64,000 nucleotides of DNA. Source: a virus. Every line of letters starts with the position of its first letter. Within the stretch, counting starts at the first letter, position 1. Both the position numbers and the translations under genes were made by a program. The stretch lies in the IMG/VR virus record IMGVR_UViG_3300010883_000001, positions 81,182 through 145,181 of that record; one strand, 5' to 3'. The notes below the pieces were generated by a model that saw only the letters and a list, made by a program, of their open reading frames with translations, was not told the DNA's origin and searched no databases. Of the stretch, positions 36,241 to 44,788 are shown in pieces.

Positions 36241-36402
36241 ATGAAGAAAAATAAGTCAATTGCTGTAAGAAAAGTTGATAGAATAATTGAGGTTCTTAAT
36301 AAAAAAGATGAGCCCTTATATAAGATGACGTTTATGACCGTCGGTGATTTCAGAAAAATAATTAGGGAAGAGATTGAGGGATTATTAAACGTTAAAAAAT
36401 AG
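36241..36402 (+). CDS. 53-residue protein ending in the shared tag
   Basis: ATG 36241 follows ATAGGAATTTTT and encodes 53 residues, mostly basic, ending in DFRKIIREEIEGLLNVKK. This is the cleanest example of the LRxLIRxxIxE peptide and makes up almost half of the protein. It could be a nearly bare packaging or adaptor peptide. Confidence 0.65.
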   Translation: MKKNKSIAVRKVDRIIEVLNKKDEPLYKMTFMTVGDFRKIIREEIEGLLNVKK

Positions 36403-36482
36403 TATGCTCACCGCTCTGTATTACGATTGGGGTTACGCTTGTATATTATATTAAGAGAAAAATTTCTGGTGACTAATCAATT

Positions 36483-36737
36483 ATGGATGATAAAGATGCT
36501 CATGATCTTTTTAAAGATCTGAATTATAAGCTTAAGCTTAATTGGACAAATCATGAGCGCCGATATGGCAAATTTGTCAAGCTAAAGAAGCATGAAATAA
36601 GATATGCTGCCTTCATTAAAGATAAGTACAATGAGGTTGGCTGGGCAGTTAAGGTTATTATGGGCTTAAGCCCGGGTTTAAAACGTGAGGCCTGGCTAAA
36701 TTTTAAAGTACCCGGGTGGTCAAAGAAAGAATCTTAA
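36483..36737 (+). CDS. Small basic protein before the fibre gene, unknown
   Basis: The 84-residue protein contains DLFKDLNYKLKLNWTNHERR and VGWAVKVIMGLSPGLKREAW. I do not recognise it. Three bases separate it from the fibre-like gene. Confidence 0.55.
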   Translation: MDDKDAHDLFKDLNYKLKLNWTNHERRYGKFVKLKKHEIRYAAFIKDKYNEVGWAVKVIMGLSPGLKREAWLNFKVPGWSKKES

Positions 36738-36740
36738 AAA

Positions 36741-37997
36741 ATGGCAAGAACAAAAAATTTTGGCGCTAGCGCCGTAAGGTTCAATCAGGGAATTTCATTA
36801 TCAGGATCTGTAGGTGCAAACGCCGGCCACTCATTGGTCGTGACAGGATCAGCTGTTATTAGCGGACTATCTTATCCAATGTCTGATGGTACTGCAAATT
36901 ATGTTCTTAAGACTGATGGGAATGGAAGTTTAAGCTGGACTTCAAATTCAGGTGGAGGGTCTGGATCACCTGGTGGATCTAATACTCAATTACAATATAA
37001 CAATAATAGTTCGTTCGGCGGGGTCTCTGGTGTCACTACTGATGGTACTAATGTAACTTTTGGGGATACTGCCTTACTAGTTGGATCAGATATTATTCAT
37101 TCTGGCGATGCAGATACTTTTGTTCGGTTTGAAACCAACAATATCAGTTTGTCAGCCGGTGGTGCCGTGATGACTTATGATGGAACAGACTTAACAGTTC
37201 CGGGTGTCAGCAGCATTTACGTGGACAAAATAAGGCGAGCATCAGATAGCAGCACTACTACAAAAATACTTCTCAATGATGAAGCATTAAAGTTATATGC
37301 TGGCCACTCATCAGATAACATATGCACGATAGATTCTACTGGTCTAACAATAGATAACGGCAGCTTAGAAACAGCAACCATCGATTACACTGACGGCGAT
37401 CTGTCTATGACCATTGCCGATGGGGGCAAGGTTACGTTTGCAGCAGGTTTTGGCGTTGGATCCGATGCGGCTGGTGACATATTGTACCATAACGGTACCA
37501 GCTATATTAGGCTGGCTAAGGGCACCGCAGACCAAGTGCTTACCATGAACGACGCAGCTACTGCACCCGGCTGGGAAGCTGCTAGTGGAGGAGGGGGTTC
37601 AAGTGAATCGACTGTTTCATACACATTAGGATATGCGACATTGAATACAGCTGCAGGAGGTAGCGTATCTGATGCACTTACAATTCCGGCTGGAAAGACT
37701 CTTAAAATAATAACAATTGATATAACGACCGGCTTTACAGATTCATACGGAAGCGGGACTTATGCAACGATATATTTTAAATCTGGTTCAACATCACTAA
37801 GACCCCGGGGTACATATACATCTTACGGATCTGTTAGTGAAGGTAGTAGTTTTTGGGGCGCATCTGATGCTTATGGTTCTACATCATGCCGACTGACGAT
37901 TGGCGGCGGCGGCAGTGAAGATTTTGCACTTTATTGGTCAAATCAGAGTTCAACTCTCACAGCTGGATCTGCAATAATAAAAGCTTGGTATGTATGA
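36741..37997 (+). CDS. Tail-fibre-like / virion surface protein
   Basis: The 418-residue Gly/Ser/Thr-rich protein has repeated short strands typical of trimeric phage fibres: NYVLKTDGNGSLSW, SNTQLQYNNNSSFGG, DILYHNGTSYIRLAKG and QVLTMNDAATAPGWEAA. The C-terminal ~120 residues (after GGGGSSESTVSYTLG) form a separate beta-rich head. The MARTKNFGASAVRF start and overall style match the 58420 minus-strand protein in type but not in detail. It is probably a receptor-binding or fibre component. Confidence 0.7.
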   Translation: MARTKNFGASAVRFNQGISLSGSVGANAGHSLVVTGSAVISGLSYPMSDGTANYVLKTDGNGSLSWTSNSGGGSGSPGGSNTQLQYNNNSSFGGVSGVTTDGTNVTFGDTALLVGSDIIHSGDADTFVRFETNNISLSAGGAVMTYDGTDLTVPGVSSIYVDKIRRASDSSTTTKILLNDEALKLYAGHSSDNICTIDSTGLTIDNGSLETATIDYTDGDLSMTIADGGKVTFAAGFGVGSDAAGDILYHNGTSYIRLAKGTADQVLTMNDAATAPGWEAASGGGGSSESTVSYTLGYATLNTAAGGSVSDALTIPAGKTLKIITIDITTGFTDSYGSGTYATIYFKSGSTSLRPRGTYTSYGSVSEGSSFWGASDAYGSTSCRLTIGGGGSEDFALYWSNQSSTLTAGSAIIKAWYV

Positions 37998-38043
37998 GCT
38001 AATTATCCACCCCTGAAATATTTATAAAAAACAGGGTTAAAGC

Positions 38044-38769
38044 TTGCAAGAACACGAGAAATTACAAATAATTGAAGATCTTATGCTAGAGTTTCCGGAA
38101 GGCCCGGGACCGAACTCACTACAGTATGACAAAATAATTATAAAAGAAACAACAGCAAGACCTGGCTCTATAAGGTATATACCCAAAGAAAGTAATTACG
38201 GATACGATCCAACAATTATTTTTTCATTGGGTATAAGAGCATATACCGAATGTAGAGATATCATTACCAGGATCGTATGTGGCGACTATTGTGATATTTA
38301 TGACAGGGAAAAAGTCTCTGATAAACAAAAACGCTTTATCCAAAATAGGGCTCCAGATGTATGGTCTAGGTTGTGTAGGGCTATGAGTAAGATACAAAAA
38401 GAAGGAGGAAGAGGAATATATAAAGTTTATAATCAGAGTTCATTTTTCAATCCTCCCCTTGGGTTTGTCTATGCAAAAAATAAGCAGGACGCGATTGATT
38501 GCTGTGACATATTATTTTCAGGATTATGCGATGATAAAAAGAGATTGATAATAGAGTTTTATGGATATGAAGATGTTAATGCTGCGATATCACATAATCG
38601 TGAGATACTACAGAAGATGTCATCAAGCATAGAGACATCACGGGTAAATGTAGATAATCTTAATAGGAGGATTTTAAAGTATGAAACAGCATTACAGAGA
38701 TTGTCAACAATTTTAGACGTTCAATTATCATTAGTAGAAAAGCAATGTGAACAAAAAGATGATGATTGA
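38044..38769 (+). CDS. Unknown protein with C-terminal coiled coil
   Basis: The start is TTG 38044, behind AGGG. An ATG at 38083 is an alternative. The 241-residue product has a mixed N-terminal domain (KIIIKETTARPGSIRYIPK) and a C-terminal coiled coil (VDNLNRRILKYETALQRLS). The location after a fibre gene suggests a tail-related role, without proof. Confidence 0.5.
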   Translation: MQEHEKLQIIEDLMLEFPEGPGPNSLQYDKIIIKETTARPGSIRYIPKESNYGYDPTIIFSLGIRAYTECRDIITRIVCGDYCDIYDREKVSDKQKRFIQNRAPDVWSRLCRAMSKIQKEGGRGIYKVYNQSSFFNPPLGFVYAKNKQDAIDCCDILFSGLCDDKKRLIIEFYGYEDVNAAISHNREILQKMSSSIETSRVNVDNLNRRILKYETALQRLSTILDVQLSLVEKQCEQKDDD

Positions 38770-38790
38770 TATTTTTATGATATGATATAA

Positions 38791-38880
38791 ATGATTGATA
38801 TTAGCGATATTTTATCAGTAGCTTTATTGGCAAATATTTCTTCTATAGTCACGTATATTATTGAGAGTAAAATTAGGTGA
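38791..38880 (+). CDS. 29-residue single-helix membrane peptide (tentative)
   Basis: ATG 38791 encodes MIDISDILSVALLANISSIV and a short basic end. It resembles two other tiny peptides in the window (55441, 63335) that also begin MI(D/E) and have one membrane helix. No ribosome site is evident. Confidence 0.3.
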   Translation: MIDISDILSVALLANISSIVTYIIESKIR

Positions 38881-38893
38881 GGTGCTATAGGAA

Positions 38894-39385
38894 ATGACTA
38901 AGAAAGAAGATGGGACGGTTGTTGGTTTTACGTGTGGATCTTTTGATTTGATGCATGCAGGGCATGTTCTTATGTTCGAAGAGTGTAAAAAATATTGTGA
39001 TAAGCTCGTAGTTGGTGTACAATCAGATCCATCAGCTGACAGGCCTGAGTCAAAGAATACACCCATCCAGACTTTTGTCGAGAGAATTTTGCTAGTAAAG
39101 TCAGTGAGATGGATTGATGACGTTATACTTTATCATACCGAGGAAGATCTTTATAGAATATTAGAGGAATTGAAACCCAGCGTTAGGATAATTGGCGAAG
39201 ACTGGAGGGATAAAGAGTATACAGGTCATAATTTACCTATTGATGTTATTTTTAATTCTAGATCCCATACATACTCAACTAGCGAATTGAGGGAAAGGGT
39301 TTATGATAGAGAAAAAAAGAAAAAAGATAAAGAGAAAAATGTAGGTCTATCTCATGGTACCGGTTTACCTACAGGAAGCGATTAG
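38894..39385 (+). CDS. Cytidylyltransferase-like nucleotidyltransferase (TagD/RfaE-type)
   Basis: In this 163-residue protein, VGFTCGSFDLMHAGHVLMF contains the HxGH signature (His21-His24), and YSTSELRERV matches the ISTTxxR segment of the family. SVRWIDDVILY and VRIIGEDWRDKEY are also usual for glycerol-3-phosphate cytidylyltransferases. It joins a sugar or polyol phosphate to a nucleotide. The C-terminal ~20 residues are Lys-rich. It overlaps the region upstream of ThyX. Confidence 0.85.
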   Translation: MTKKEDGTVVGFTCGSFDLMHAGHVLMFEECKKYCDKLVVGVQSDPSADRPESKNTPIQTFVERILLVKSVRWIDDVILYHTEEDLYRILEELKPSVRIIGEDWRDKEYTGHNLPIDVIFNSRSHTYSTSELRERVYDREKKKKDKEKNVGLSHGTGLPTGSD

Positions 39386-39389
39386 TTTT

Positions 39390-40115
39390 ATGAAAATAGA
39401 TGATGCCGCCGAAGTGAACCGGCAATACTTATATCACGATAATGATGGATTTGTTGAATATGTCCAACACATGGGTGATGATGCCACAATCGTTAATGCA
39501 GCCAGGGTTTCTTTTGGTAAACAGGTGGCTGAGTTATCTAATAAAGACAAAAAATTGATTAAATACCTTGTAGCGCATAAGCATACGTCTACTTTAGAAC
39601 ATAATGTTTTAACAATGCGGTTTAGGGTACCCTTGTTTGTTGCGCGGCAACATATGAGGCATCGTACTTGGAGTTTTAATGAAATTTCTCGTAGATATAC
39701 AAGCATTGATATGTCAATGTACGAGCCAGACATGTTCAGGGTTCAACATTCTCAGAATAGACAGGCATCCGAAGATGATGGGTTGATTAATCCCTTATGC
39801 GTGTCGACAACAGCATATGATATTGGGATATCCGGCTCAGCGTCAAGTCTAGTAAAGAGACACCACAAATCATCAATGTTACTGTATGAGTCTTTAATGC
39901 AAGCCGGTGTTTGTAGGGAACAGGCCCGCGGAGTTCTACCTCAAAATATGTATACAGAATATTTGGGAACAGTCAATCTAAATAATCTGATCAAATTTAT
40001 ACATTTGCGTATCCATGAGGGTGCACAGTGGGAGATAAGAAGGGTTGCTGAGTCTTGTTACCATATAGCTAGCTCTTTGTGGCCGGATGTTATGAAATGT
40101 GCGGTGAAAAATTAA
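39390..40115 (+). CDS. thyX: Flavin-dependent thymidylate synthase
   Basis: ATG 39390 gives 241 residues. The ThyX signature RHRx7S is perfect: Arg90-His91-Arg92 and Ser100 in RHRTWSFNEIS. SRRY follows as usual, and ARGVLPQNMYTEYLGTVNL is the FAD/dUMP-binding C-terminal segment. It makes dTMP from dUMP, using dCMP deaminase output. Its presence frees the ThyA-like enzyme at 8242 for another reaction. Confidence 0.95.
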   Translation: MKIDDAAEVNRQYLYHDNDGFVEYVQHMGDDATIVNAARVSFGKQVAELSNKDKKLIKYLVAHKHTSTLEHNVLTMRFRVPLFVARQHMRHRTWSFNEISRRYTSIDMSMYEPDMFRVQHSQNRQASEDDGLINPLCVSTTAYDIGISGSASSLVKRHHKSSMLLYESLMQAGVCREQARGVLPQNMYTEYLGTVNLNNLIKFIHLRIHEGAQWEIRRVAESCYHIASSLWPDVMKCAVKN

Positions 40116-40123
40116 TCTTAATT

Positions 40124-40153
40124 CGTGCAAATTTTATTAAGTTATGGTATAAT
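40124..40153 (+). promoter_or_regulatory. Phage promoter, CGTGCAA / TGGTATAAT type
   Basis: CGTGCAA at 40124-40130 is followed by 17 bases and TATAAT at 40148-40153, preceded by TATGG. Of the 33 bases from ATTCGTGCAA to TATAAT, both conserved blocks and the length equal those of the 29628 promoter, while the spacer differs. It drives the 40178 gene cluster. Confidence 0.75.
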
Positions 40154-40177
40154 TGAATTATAATGTAGAGTGAAAAT

Positions 40178-40450
40178 ATGAATGACTTGCAGTTAGGATC
40201 TGAGGTTTGGTTTGTTTCTCTTTCTGAGAAGCAACCTAGGCAAGGTATAGTTCTTTCTATATATGAAAATGATGCGATCACCCCCTCAGCTCAGCTCCAA
40301 TGTATCCACTCGGGTGCATATTATGTAGTCCCAAAGTCTTGGATTGGGGATACTCGAAAATCAGCAAAGTGCCTTCGCATAGATAATGATATTGATTTTC
40401 GAAAACGCGTTAATAAAATAATAACTTCAAAGGGAGAAAAAGATGAATAA
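40178..40450 (+). CDS. Small KOW-like protein, unknown
   Basis: The 90-residue protein contains LGSEVWFVSLSEKQPRQGIV and ends in charged residues. The first half looks like a small beta barrel. It is first behind the extended -10 promoter and overlaps the next gene. Confidence 0.55.
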   Translation: MNDLQLGSEVWFVSLSEKQPRQGIVLSIYENDAITPSAQLQCIHSGAYYVVPKSWIGDTRKSAKCLRIDNDIDFRKRVNKIITSKGEKDE

Positions 40451-40682
40451 ATTTAGTAGTATCGATATTCTTGATTTAATCTTTATCAAGAATTATGAGC
40501 AAAATCTTGCAAGAAAGAATGAGGATACAAGACCAGTATTATATTTGAGTCCCCCCAGTGCTCAGTTTGAGACTAAAAATCTCCCAAAAACTCAATCAAT
40601 TAGCACTGTAATAGAGATTGATCTCACAAAAGATGAAGAAGAATCAAATTGTTCAAGGGTGATTATTATTAATAACGTCTGA
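40443..40682 (+). CDS. Small protein, unknown
   Basis: The 79-residue protein starts FSSIDILDLIFIKNYEQNLA and ends in an acidic strand region (VIEIDLTKDEEE). I do not recognise it. It starts inside the previous gene behind AAAGGGAG. Confidence 0.5.
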   Translation: MNKFSSIDILDLIFIKNYEQNLARKNEDTRPVLYLSPPSAQFETKNLPKTQSISTVIEIDLTKDEEESNCSRVIIINNV

Positions 40683-40700
40683 GATCTGAGGGGAAATTAC

Positions 40701-40934
40701 ATGAATCCTATTATAAAGACTGCTATATTTGAGTATGAAAACAGGGATAAAACATGGAGATCTAATATTGGAGCTCCGGTCAAAGCTTTAAAAGTACTTT
40801 CAGGAGTTCTGAGTAAATTAACACCCGAGACTATCATCGCATTAGAGGATGCAGGCTGGCCCAATCGGGATGATGTTCTTAAGATATTTTTAAAGGCGAT
40901 AAGATTTGAATGTAGTAAAAAAGAAGTTAAGTAA
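40701..40934 (+). CDS. Small protein with HhH-like helix pair, unknown
   Basis: The 77-residue protein contains LSKLTPETIIALEDAGWPNR, which resembles a helix-hairpin-helix. GAGGGGA precedes it. It overlaps the phosphomannomutase gene by 29 bases. Confidence 0.5.
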   Translation: MNPIIKTAIFEYENRDKTWRSNIGAPVKALKVLSGVLSKLTPETIIALEDAGWPNRDDVLKIFLKAIRFECSKKEVK

Positions 40935-41745
40935 TACCATTGCACTTTTTGACATGGATGGCACGCTAACACCGGCTAGAAAGAAAATTGATGATAGTAT
41001 GATTGGTCCTATGATCGATCTATTAAGTGTCACACGCGTTGGAATCGTGTCTGGTAGTGGTATCGACTATATTACGCAACAGTGTAATGGATTGTTTAAA
41101 GAGTTGCTGGCGCGCCATAGTCTTCGTGAAAATCTAGATATCTTGCCATGTAACGGTACTCAGGTATATAAGCTTGATCCAATGTCACATGAAAATCCTC
41201 TCGTAAAAAAATATGCAGTTGATATGATCCAAAAGGTAGGAGAAGAAAAGTATAAATCTCTTATTTCAAAGATTATATCATTAACACATGAGTGCCAGGC
41301 GAATAATAATATTCCTTGCACTGGTACTTTTATGTCGTACAGAGGTAGCATGCTGAATTGGGCTCCCTCGGGTCGCGATTGTAATTTTGATAAAAGGCAG
41401 GCGTTCATGGATTTTGATAAAGATGCGGGTCTTCGTGTCGATTTAGTTGAGAGGTTGGCATCATTTGTTGAGGATGAGCTACATGCTAATATAGACATGG
41501 CCATTGGTGGTGAGATTTCAATTGATATATTTCCGACCGGATGGGATAAGACCTACGCTCTGCGTCATTATCCGGATTTTATCTATTCTTTTGTCGGAGA
41601 TAGGTGCACTCCACCGGGAAATGATTATCCCATATATTCTAATGTGGAGAACCTGGGATACCCCGTATATAATGTTTCAGACCCTTCAGACACTATAGAT
41701 ATAATTAACAATAGACTTATTCCTTATTTTTCTAAAGGACAATAA
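40906..41745 (+). CDS. Phosphomannomutase, eukaryotic (PMM/Sec53) HAD type
   Basis: The 279-residue protein matches the HAD-type PMM found mainly in eukaryotes. FDMDGTLTPARKK holds the nucleophile Asp16 and acid Asp18. YRGSMLNWAPSGRDCN aligns with the FRNGMLNVSPIGR substrate segment, GGEISIDIFPTGWDKTYAL with GGQISFDVFPKGWDKTY, and FVGDRCTPPGNDYPIY with FGDKTxPGGNDYEIY. All known catalytic and substrate residues I can place are kept. It interconverts mannose-6-P and mannose-1-P. The start is a TTG inside the preceding gene. No ATG precedes the motif. Confidence 0.88.
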   Translation: MNVVKKKLSNTIALFDMDGTLTPARKKIDDSMIGPMIDLLSVTRVGIVSGSGIDYITQQCNGLFKELLARHSLRENLDILPCNGTQVYKLDPMSHENPLVKKYAVDMIQKVGEEKYKSLISKIISLTHECQANNNIPCTGTFMSYRGSMLNWAPSGRDCNFDKRQAFMDFDKDAGLRVDLVERLASFVEDELHANIDMAIGGEISIDIFPTGWDKTYALRHYPDFIYSFVGDRCTPPGNDYPIYSNVENLGYPVYNVSDPSDTIDIINNRLIPYFSKGQ

Positions 41746-41747
41746 CA

Positions 41748-43013
41748 ATGGGATTAATTCACCTCAGTCACTTACACGAAAATATGTCTTTGACGTTTGG
41801 CGAGATAAAGGCCGTATTTAGCGGTATAACTACAGGAGAAATTCAACCGATTGAAAAGTTTGATGGGCAGAGTATATTCTTTAAGTGGAATGCGCCAGAT
41901 AGTACAGTCCGGGTTGCATACAGCGCATCAGAGATCAGAGCTGGGGGCAAGACAATCGAGGAGTTTTCTCAACGGTGGATTGGCCACCCCGCCGAGAATG
42001 CGTTTGTTGGGGGTGCCGAGGCAATTCAACTAGGGGTTCAGTCACTTGATGACGCTACCTTGCTGACAATCTTTGGGGATAGTGGGAATAGCTTTATTGC
42101 AGCGGAGATAATATATCCAGACAACCCGAATATGATAAATTATAATGGCAATTATATTGCGATGCATAACCTGCAGAAGTTTGATGATGCCGGGAAACCG
42201 GCAGACGCGCAGCTAGCAGGCGGAGAGTTTGGGCAGCTAATATCTGCGATAGAGGAGGCAGAAGAGGCTGCCGATCAGAGTGAGTGGTCAGTAATAGGCC
42301 CCCAAATTACCAACATTCAAGATTTAGTATCAGGTGATACTGTAGCAGAGTATATCTCCCAATTAGACGTTGTTTCTGGGATGAGTGATAATGCAACAAT
42401 TGGTGATTATGTTGAAGAGCAGCTTCGGGCCGGCCCAATTTTTGATTTACCAATTCCCATTACTAAACAAGAGGGTTTAATTAAGCTTATTTTGAAAAAA
42501 GATGGCGCTCCACGGTTAATTGACTTAAAGAAAGGATTACCAAGAGATGTCGCAGCGCAAGTTTCGGCACTAGGCCAGGCTAAAAATAGGAATAAGGTTG
42601 TTGGAAATGCTGTTAGCAAGATCGAGGGAGTGATTAGTGATTTTGCTATAGAAATTTTATCCGGAGTTGAATCAGTAATTGTAGGTTCTCACAGTGAAGA
42701 GATTTCTAGACTAAAGACAATGTTGAATGATGCCGTCACGCAGATCGAGGCTGCGGAGGGATCAGATGATTTAATGCCTATGGTTGAAAAGCAGCTTGAA
42801 AAGTTAGGCGGAATTGATAAGATAACATCTACCGTAGAAGGGATAGTATTTGAGTATCCAGCTGGCAGTAAGCAGTTATACAAATTGACCGGCGCTTTCG
42901 CAATGTTGAATCAGATTGTTGGCCGGGCCCGAAGGTTGCCTGCTCCCACGAAAGAAAGCGAGCAAAACGAGGCTCTCTTGCGTAATTATGTAAGGGCATT
43001 TATAACGGGATGA
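41748..43013 (+). CDS. Possible nucleotidyltransferase/ligase-fold protein
   Basis: The 421-residue protein shows PIEKFDGQSIFFKW (like ligase motif I, KxDG), FIAAEIIYPDNPNMINY in mid-domain and, 300 residues later, EGIVFEYPAGSKQLYKLTG followed by FAMLNQIVGRARR. This resembles motifs IV (EG) and V (K) of covalent nucleotidyltransferases such as DNA/RNA ligases. I recall similar uncharacterised proteins in T4-like cyanophages. A helical insert separates the two halves. Activity is uncertain. The last residues (LLRNYVRAFITG) again look tag-like. Confidence 0.45.
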   Translation: MGLIHLSHLHENMSLTFGEIKAVFSGITTGEIQPIEKFDGQSIFFKWNAPDSTVRVAYSASEIRAGGKTIEEFSQRWIGHPAENAFVGGAEAIQLGVQSLDDATLLTIFGDSGNSFIAAEIIYPDNPNMINYNGNYIAMHNLQKFDDAGKPADAQLAGGEFGQLISAIEEAEEAADQSEWSVIGPQITNIQDLVSGDTVAEYISQLDVVSGMSDNATIGDYVEEQLRAGPIFDLPIPITKQEGLIKLILKKDGAPRLIDLKKGLPRDVAAQVSALGQAKNRNKVVGNAVSKIEGVISDFAIEILSGVESVIVGSHSEEISRLKTMLNDAVTQIEAAEGSDDLMPMVEKQLEKLGGIDKITSTVEGIVFEYPAGSKQLYKLTGAFAMLNQIVGRARRLPAPTKESEQNEALLRNYVRAFITG

Positions 43014-43020
43014 TGATAGA

Positions 43021-44706
43021 ATGAATCAAGAATTAGTTAGACAACTTGTGCGTGAGTGGTTGAATGAATTATTCGATGAGCCGAAAACAGCAGGTTATTA
43101 TAAGCCTCGTCACGGGGGTTACACTGGCCCAGGATTGAACCAGGCCAGCGATAATCATTCTTATGTAGAAGATGGTTCTTGGAACCCTACTGGCCTATCC
43201 AGCTTAAGCGTTTTCGGTAATGTTTCGAGGGCAAGAGACGGTAAAACCGGCTACAAAGTTCAACCAACAGACTCTGTTGCAGCGGAGCTTAAGCAGTTTT
43301 TTGAAGAGTCAGGTGCAACAAAAGACGAAATCGTCGAGCTTGGCCAAAAAGTAAAGACTAAAATTGACGCTATTTTTACGTCTGCGCTTAAAGCGATTCC
43401 GGATCTTGATCCTGCAAAGTGGGATGGCCCTAAAATTCGTGGAAAAGACGAGATTACGGGTGCAGTAGGCTATAGGTACGATCACCCAGGCTTATCTGCT
43501 CCATTTATGGTTAGCTTACACGGTATCACTAGCGCAAGAGGTAATACAACTGAAAGAACTCAAAACGTCGCAGGTTACTGCATGAACATAGCGTTGACAG
43601 CTCCACCACCACAAGGGCCCGGCCTAAAAGTAAAGGACTTTACTCAAATAGCCAAAAAGGGCTCAACTGTTCCAGATGTCAAATTTAATTTTGAGAACTC
43701 TGAGCCTATCATCGTTGAAGTGAAACAAGACAACGCTTATCTTTTTGATAAAACAATGAGTCGAGACGGTGTAACAAGCAAAAAAGCAGCTAGAGCTGGT
43801 TCAATGATCGACAAAATGGCGGTGGCACTGGCAAAATCTGTTGCAGGGGTTTCAAGTAGTTTTCCTCGCGGATCAATTGCATCATTAGCAGACTACGTTG
43901 ATGCTCTGAGGGCTGATCCGGTGGTGAAGAAGGCCGTGTCAAAAGGCGCGCCCATGCCGGGTTATGCAGGCGATGGCGGAGGCACTGCAGCGAAAGGAAG
44001 TCTTCCAGCAGCATATTTTTCGCTGCCTGACTCAAGTAAGGGTTTCTTAGTGCAAGTGCTTCAGGAACACTGGGTAGAGGGCGGGGACAATTATTTGGCA
44101 GTAGTTTCCGGTAATCAGTCTTATGTGTGGTTTACTGGAAACGGTAAAAACCTTTTAGAAAGCATGGGTGTCAAATCCTTCGGTCCGGAATCGTTCACTA
44201 GCGCAAGATTAAGAAATGGATCAGCGGGAGAAGGAAAGATAAGGGTCATGGTCGATGTTAAGTTTAACCTGACAGATGGCTTTGAGGTGTGTGCCGGCAA
44301 AGGTGCATTCATGAATGAAGCGCTAGTACGAGAATCCAGGGATATTCAGAGACTGCGTAGTGTAATCAGGGAATCTCTTTTGATGGAAGAACTAACTCGC
44401 TCAGACAAGGTTGAGGTTGGTAGAATAATCCGAAAAGAGATTGACAAAGATCGAGCAAAGCAAAAGAAGGTCGCGAGGACCGAGGCAGAAGAAGAGATCA
44501 AGAAGGCTTTAGGAGTCTCATTCTTTGGGAGCAAAGGAAAGATAAATAAGTTTGTTGTGGACGCTATTCATAGTGAAGTTACCAAGCTTATCAACAAAGG
44601 CCAGACCCGTGATGATATTGCCAAGATAACAAAGGACGTTATCAAGAAGCTCTACAAAGAGCTAGCGGTTGCGCAGGCCCCAGTCATAGACAGGATCAAG
44701 GTCTAA
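43021..44706 (+). CDS. Tagged protein with PD-(D/E)xK nuclease-like core
   Basis: The 561-residue protein begins with LVRQLVREWLNELFDEP, a strong tag with an L-N-E site. The centre contains VPDVKFNFENSEPIIVEVK: Asp near 218 and Glu-x-Lys near 231, the order and spacing of PD-(D/E)xK nucleases. A second tag, LRSVIRESLLMEEL, lies near residue 450 and is followed by a basic helical tail (VGRIIRKEIDKDRAKQKK and onward). I read it as a nuclease-like protein that may be packed into the head and cleaved. The core match is by eye only. Confidence 0.55.
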   Translation: MNQELVRQLVREWLNELFDEPKTAGYYKPRHGGYTGPGLNQASDNHSYVEDGSWNPTGLSSLSVFGNVSRARDGKTGYKVQPTDSVAAELKQFFEESGATKDEIVELGQKVKTKIDAIFTSALKAIPDLDPAKWDGPKIRGKDEITGAVGYRYDHPGLSAPFMVSLHGITSARGNTTERTQNVAGYCMNIALTAPPPQGPGLKVKDFTQIAKKGSTVPDVKFNFENSEPIIVEVKQDNAYLFDKTMSRDGVTSKKAARAGSMIDKMAVALAKSVAGVSSSFPRGSIASLADYVDALRADPVVKKAVSKGAPMPGYAGDGGGTAAKGSLPAAYFSLPDSSKGFLVQVLQEHWVEGGDNYLAVVSGNQSYVWFTGNGKNLLESMGVKSFGPESFTSARLRNGSAGEGKIRVMVDVKFNLTDGFEVCAGKGAFMNEALVRESRDIQRLRSVIRESLLMEELTRSDKVEVGRIIRKEIDKDRAKQKKVARTEAEEEIKKALGVSFFGSKGKINKFVVDAIHSEVTKLINKGQTRDDIAKITKDVIKKLYKELAVAQAPVIDRIKV

Positions 44707-44788
44707 TTAGAGACCCCAATTAACAAACATTCATTAGAATACTATTTTTATAATATTGCTATAGCTTTATTTGGAGACAGTACCATCA

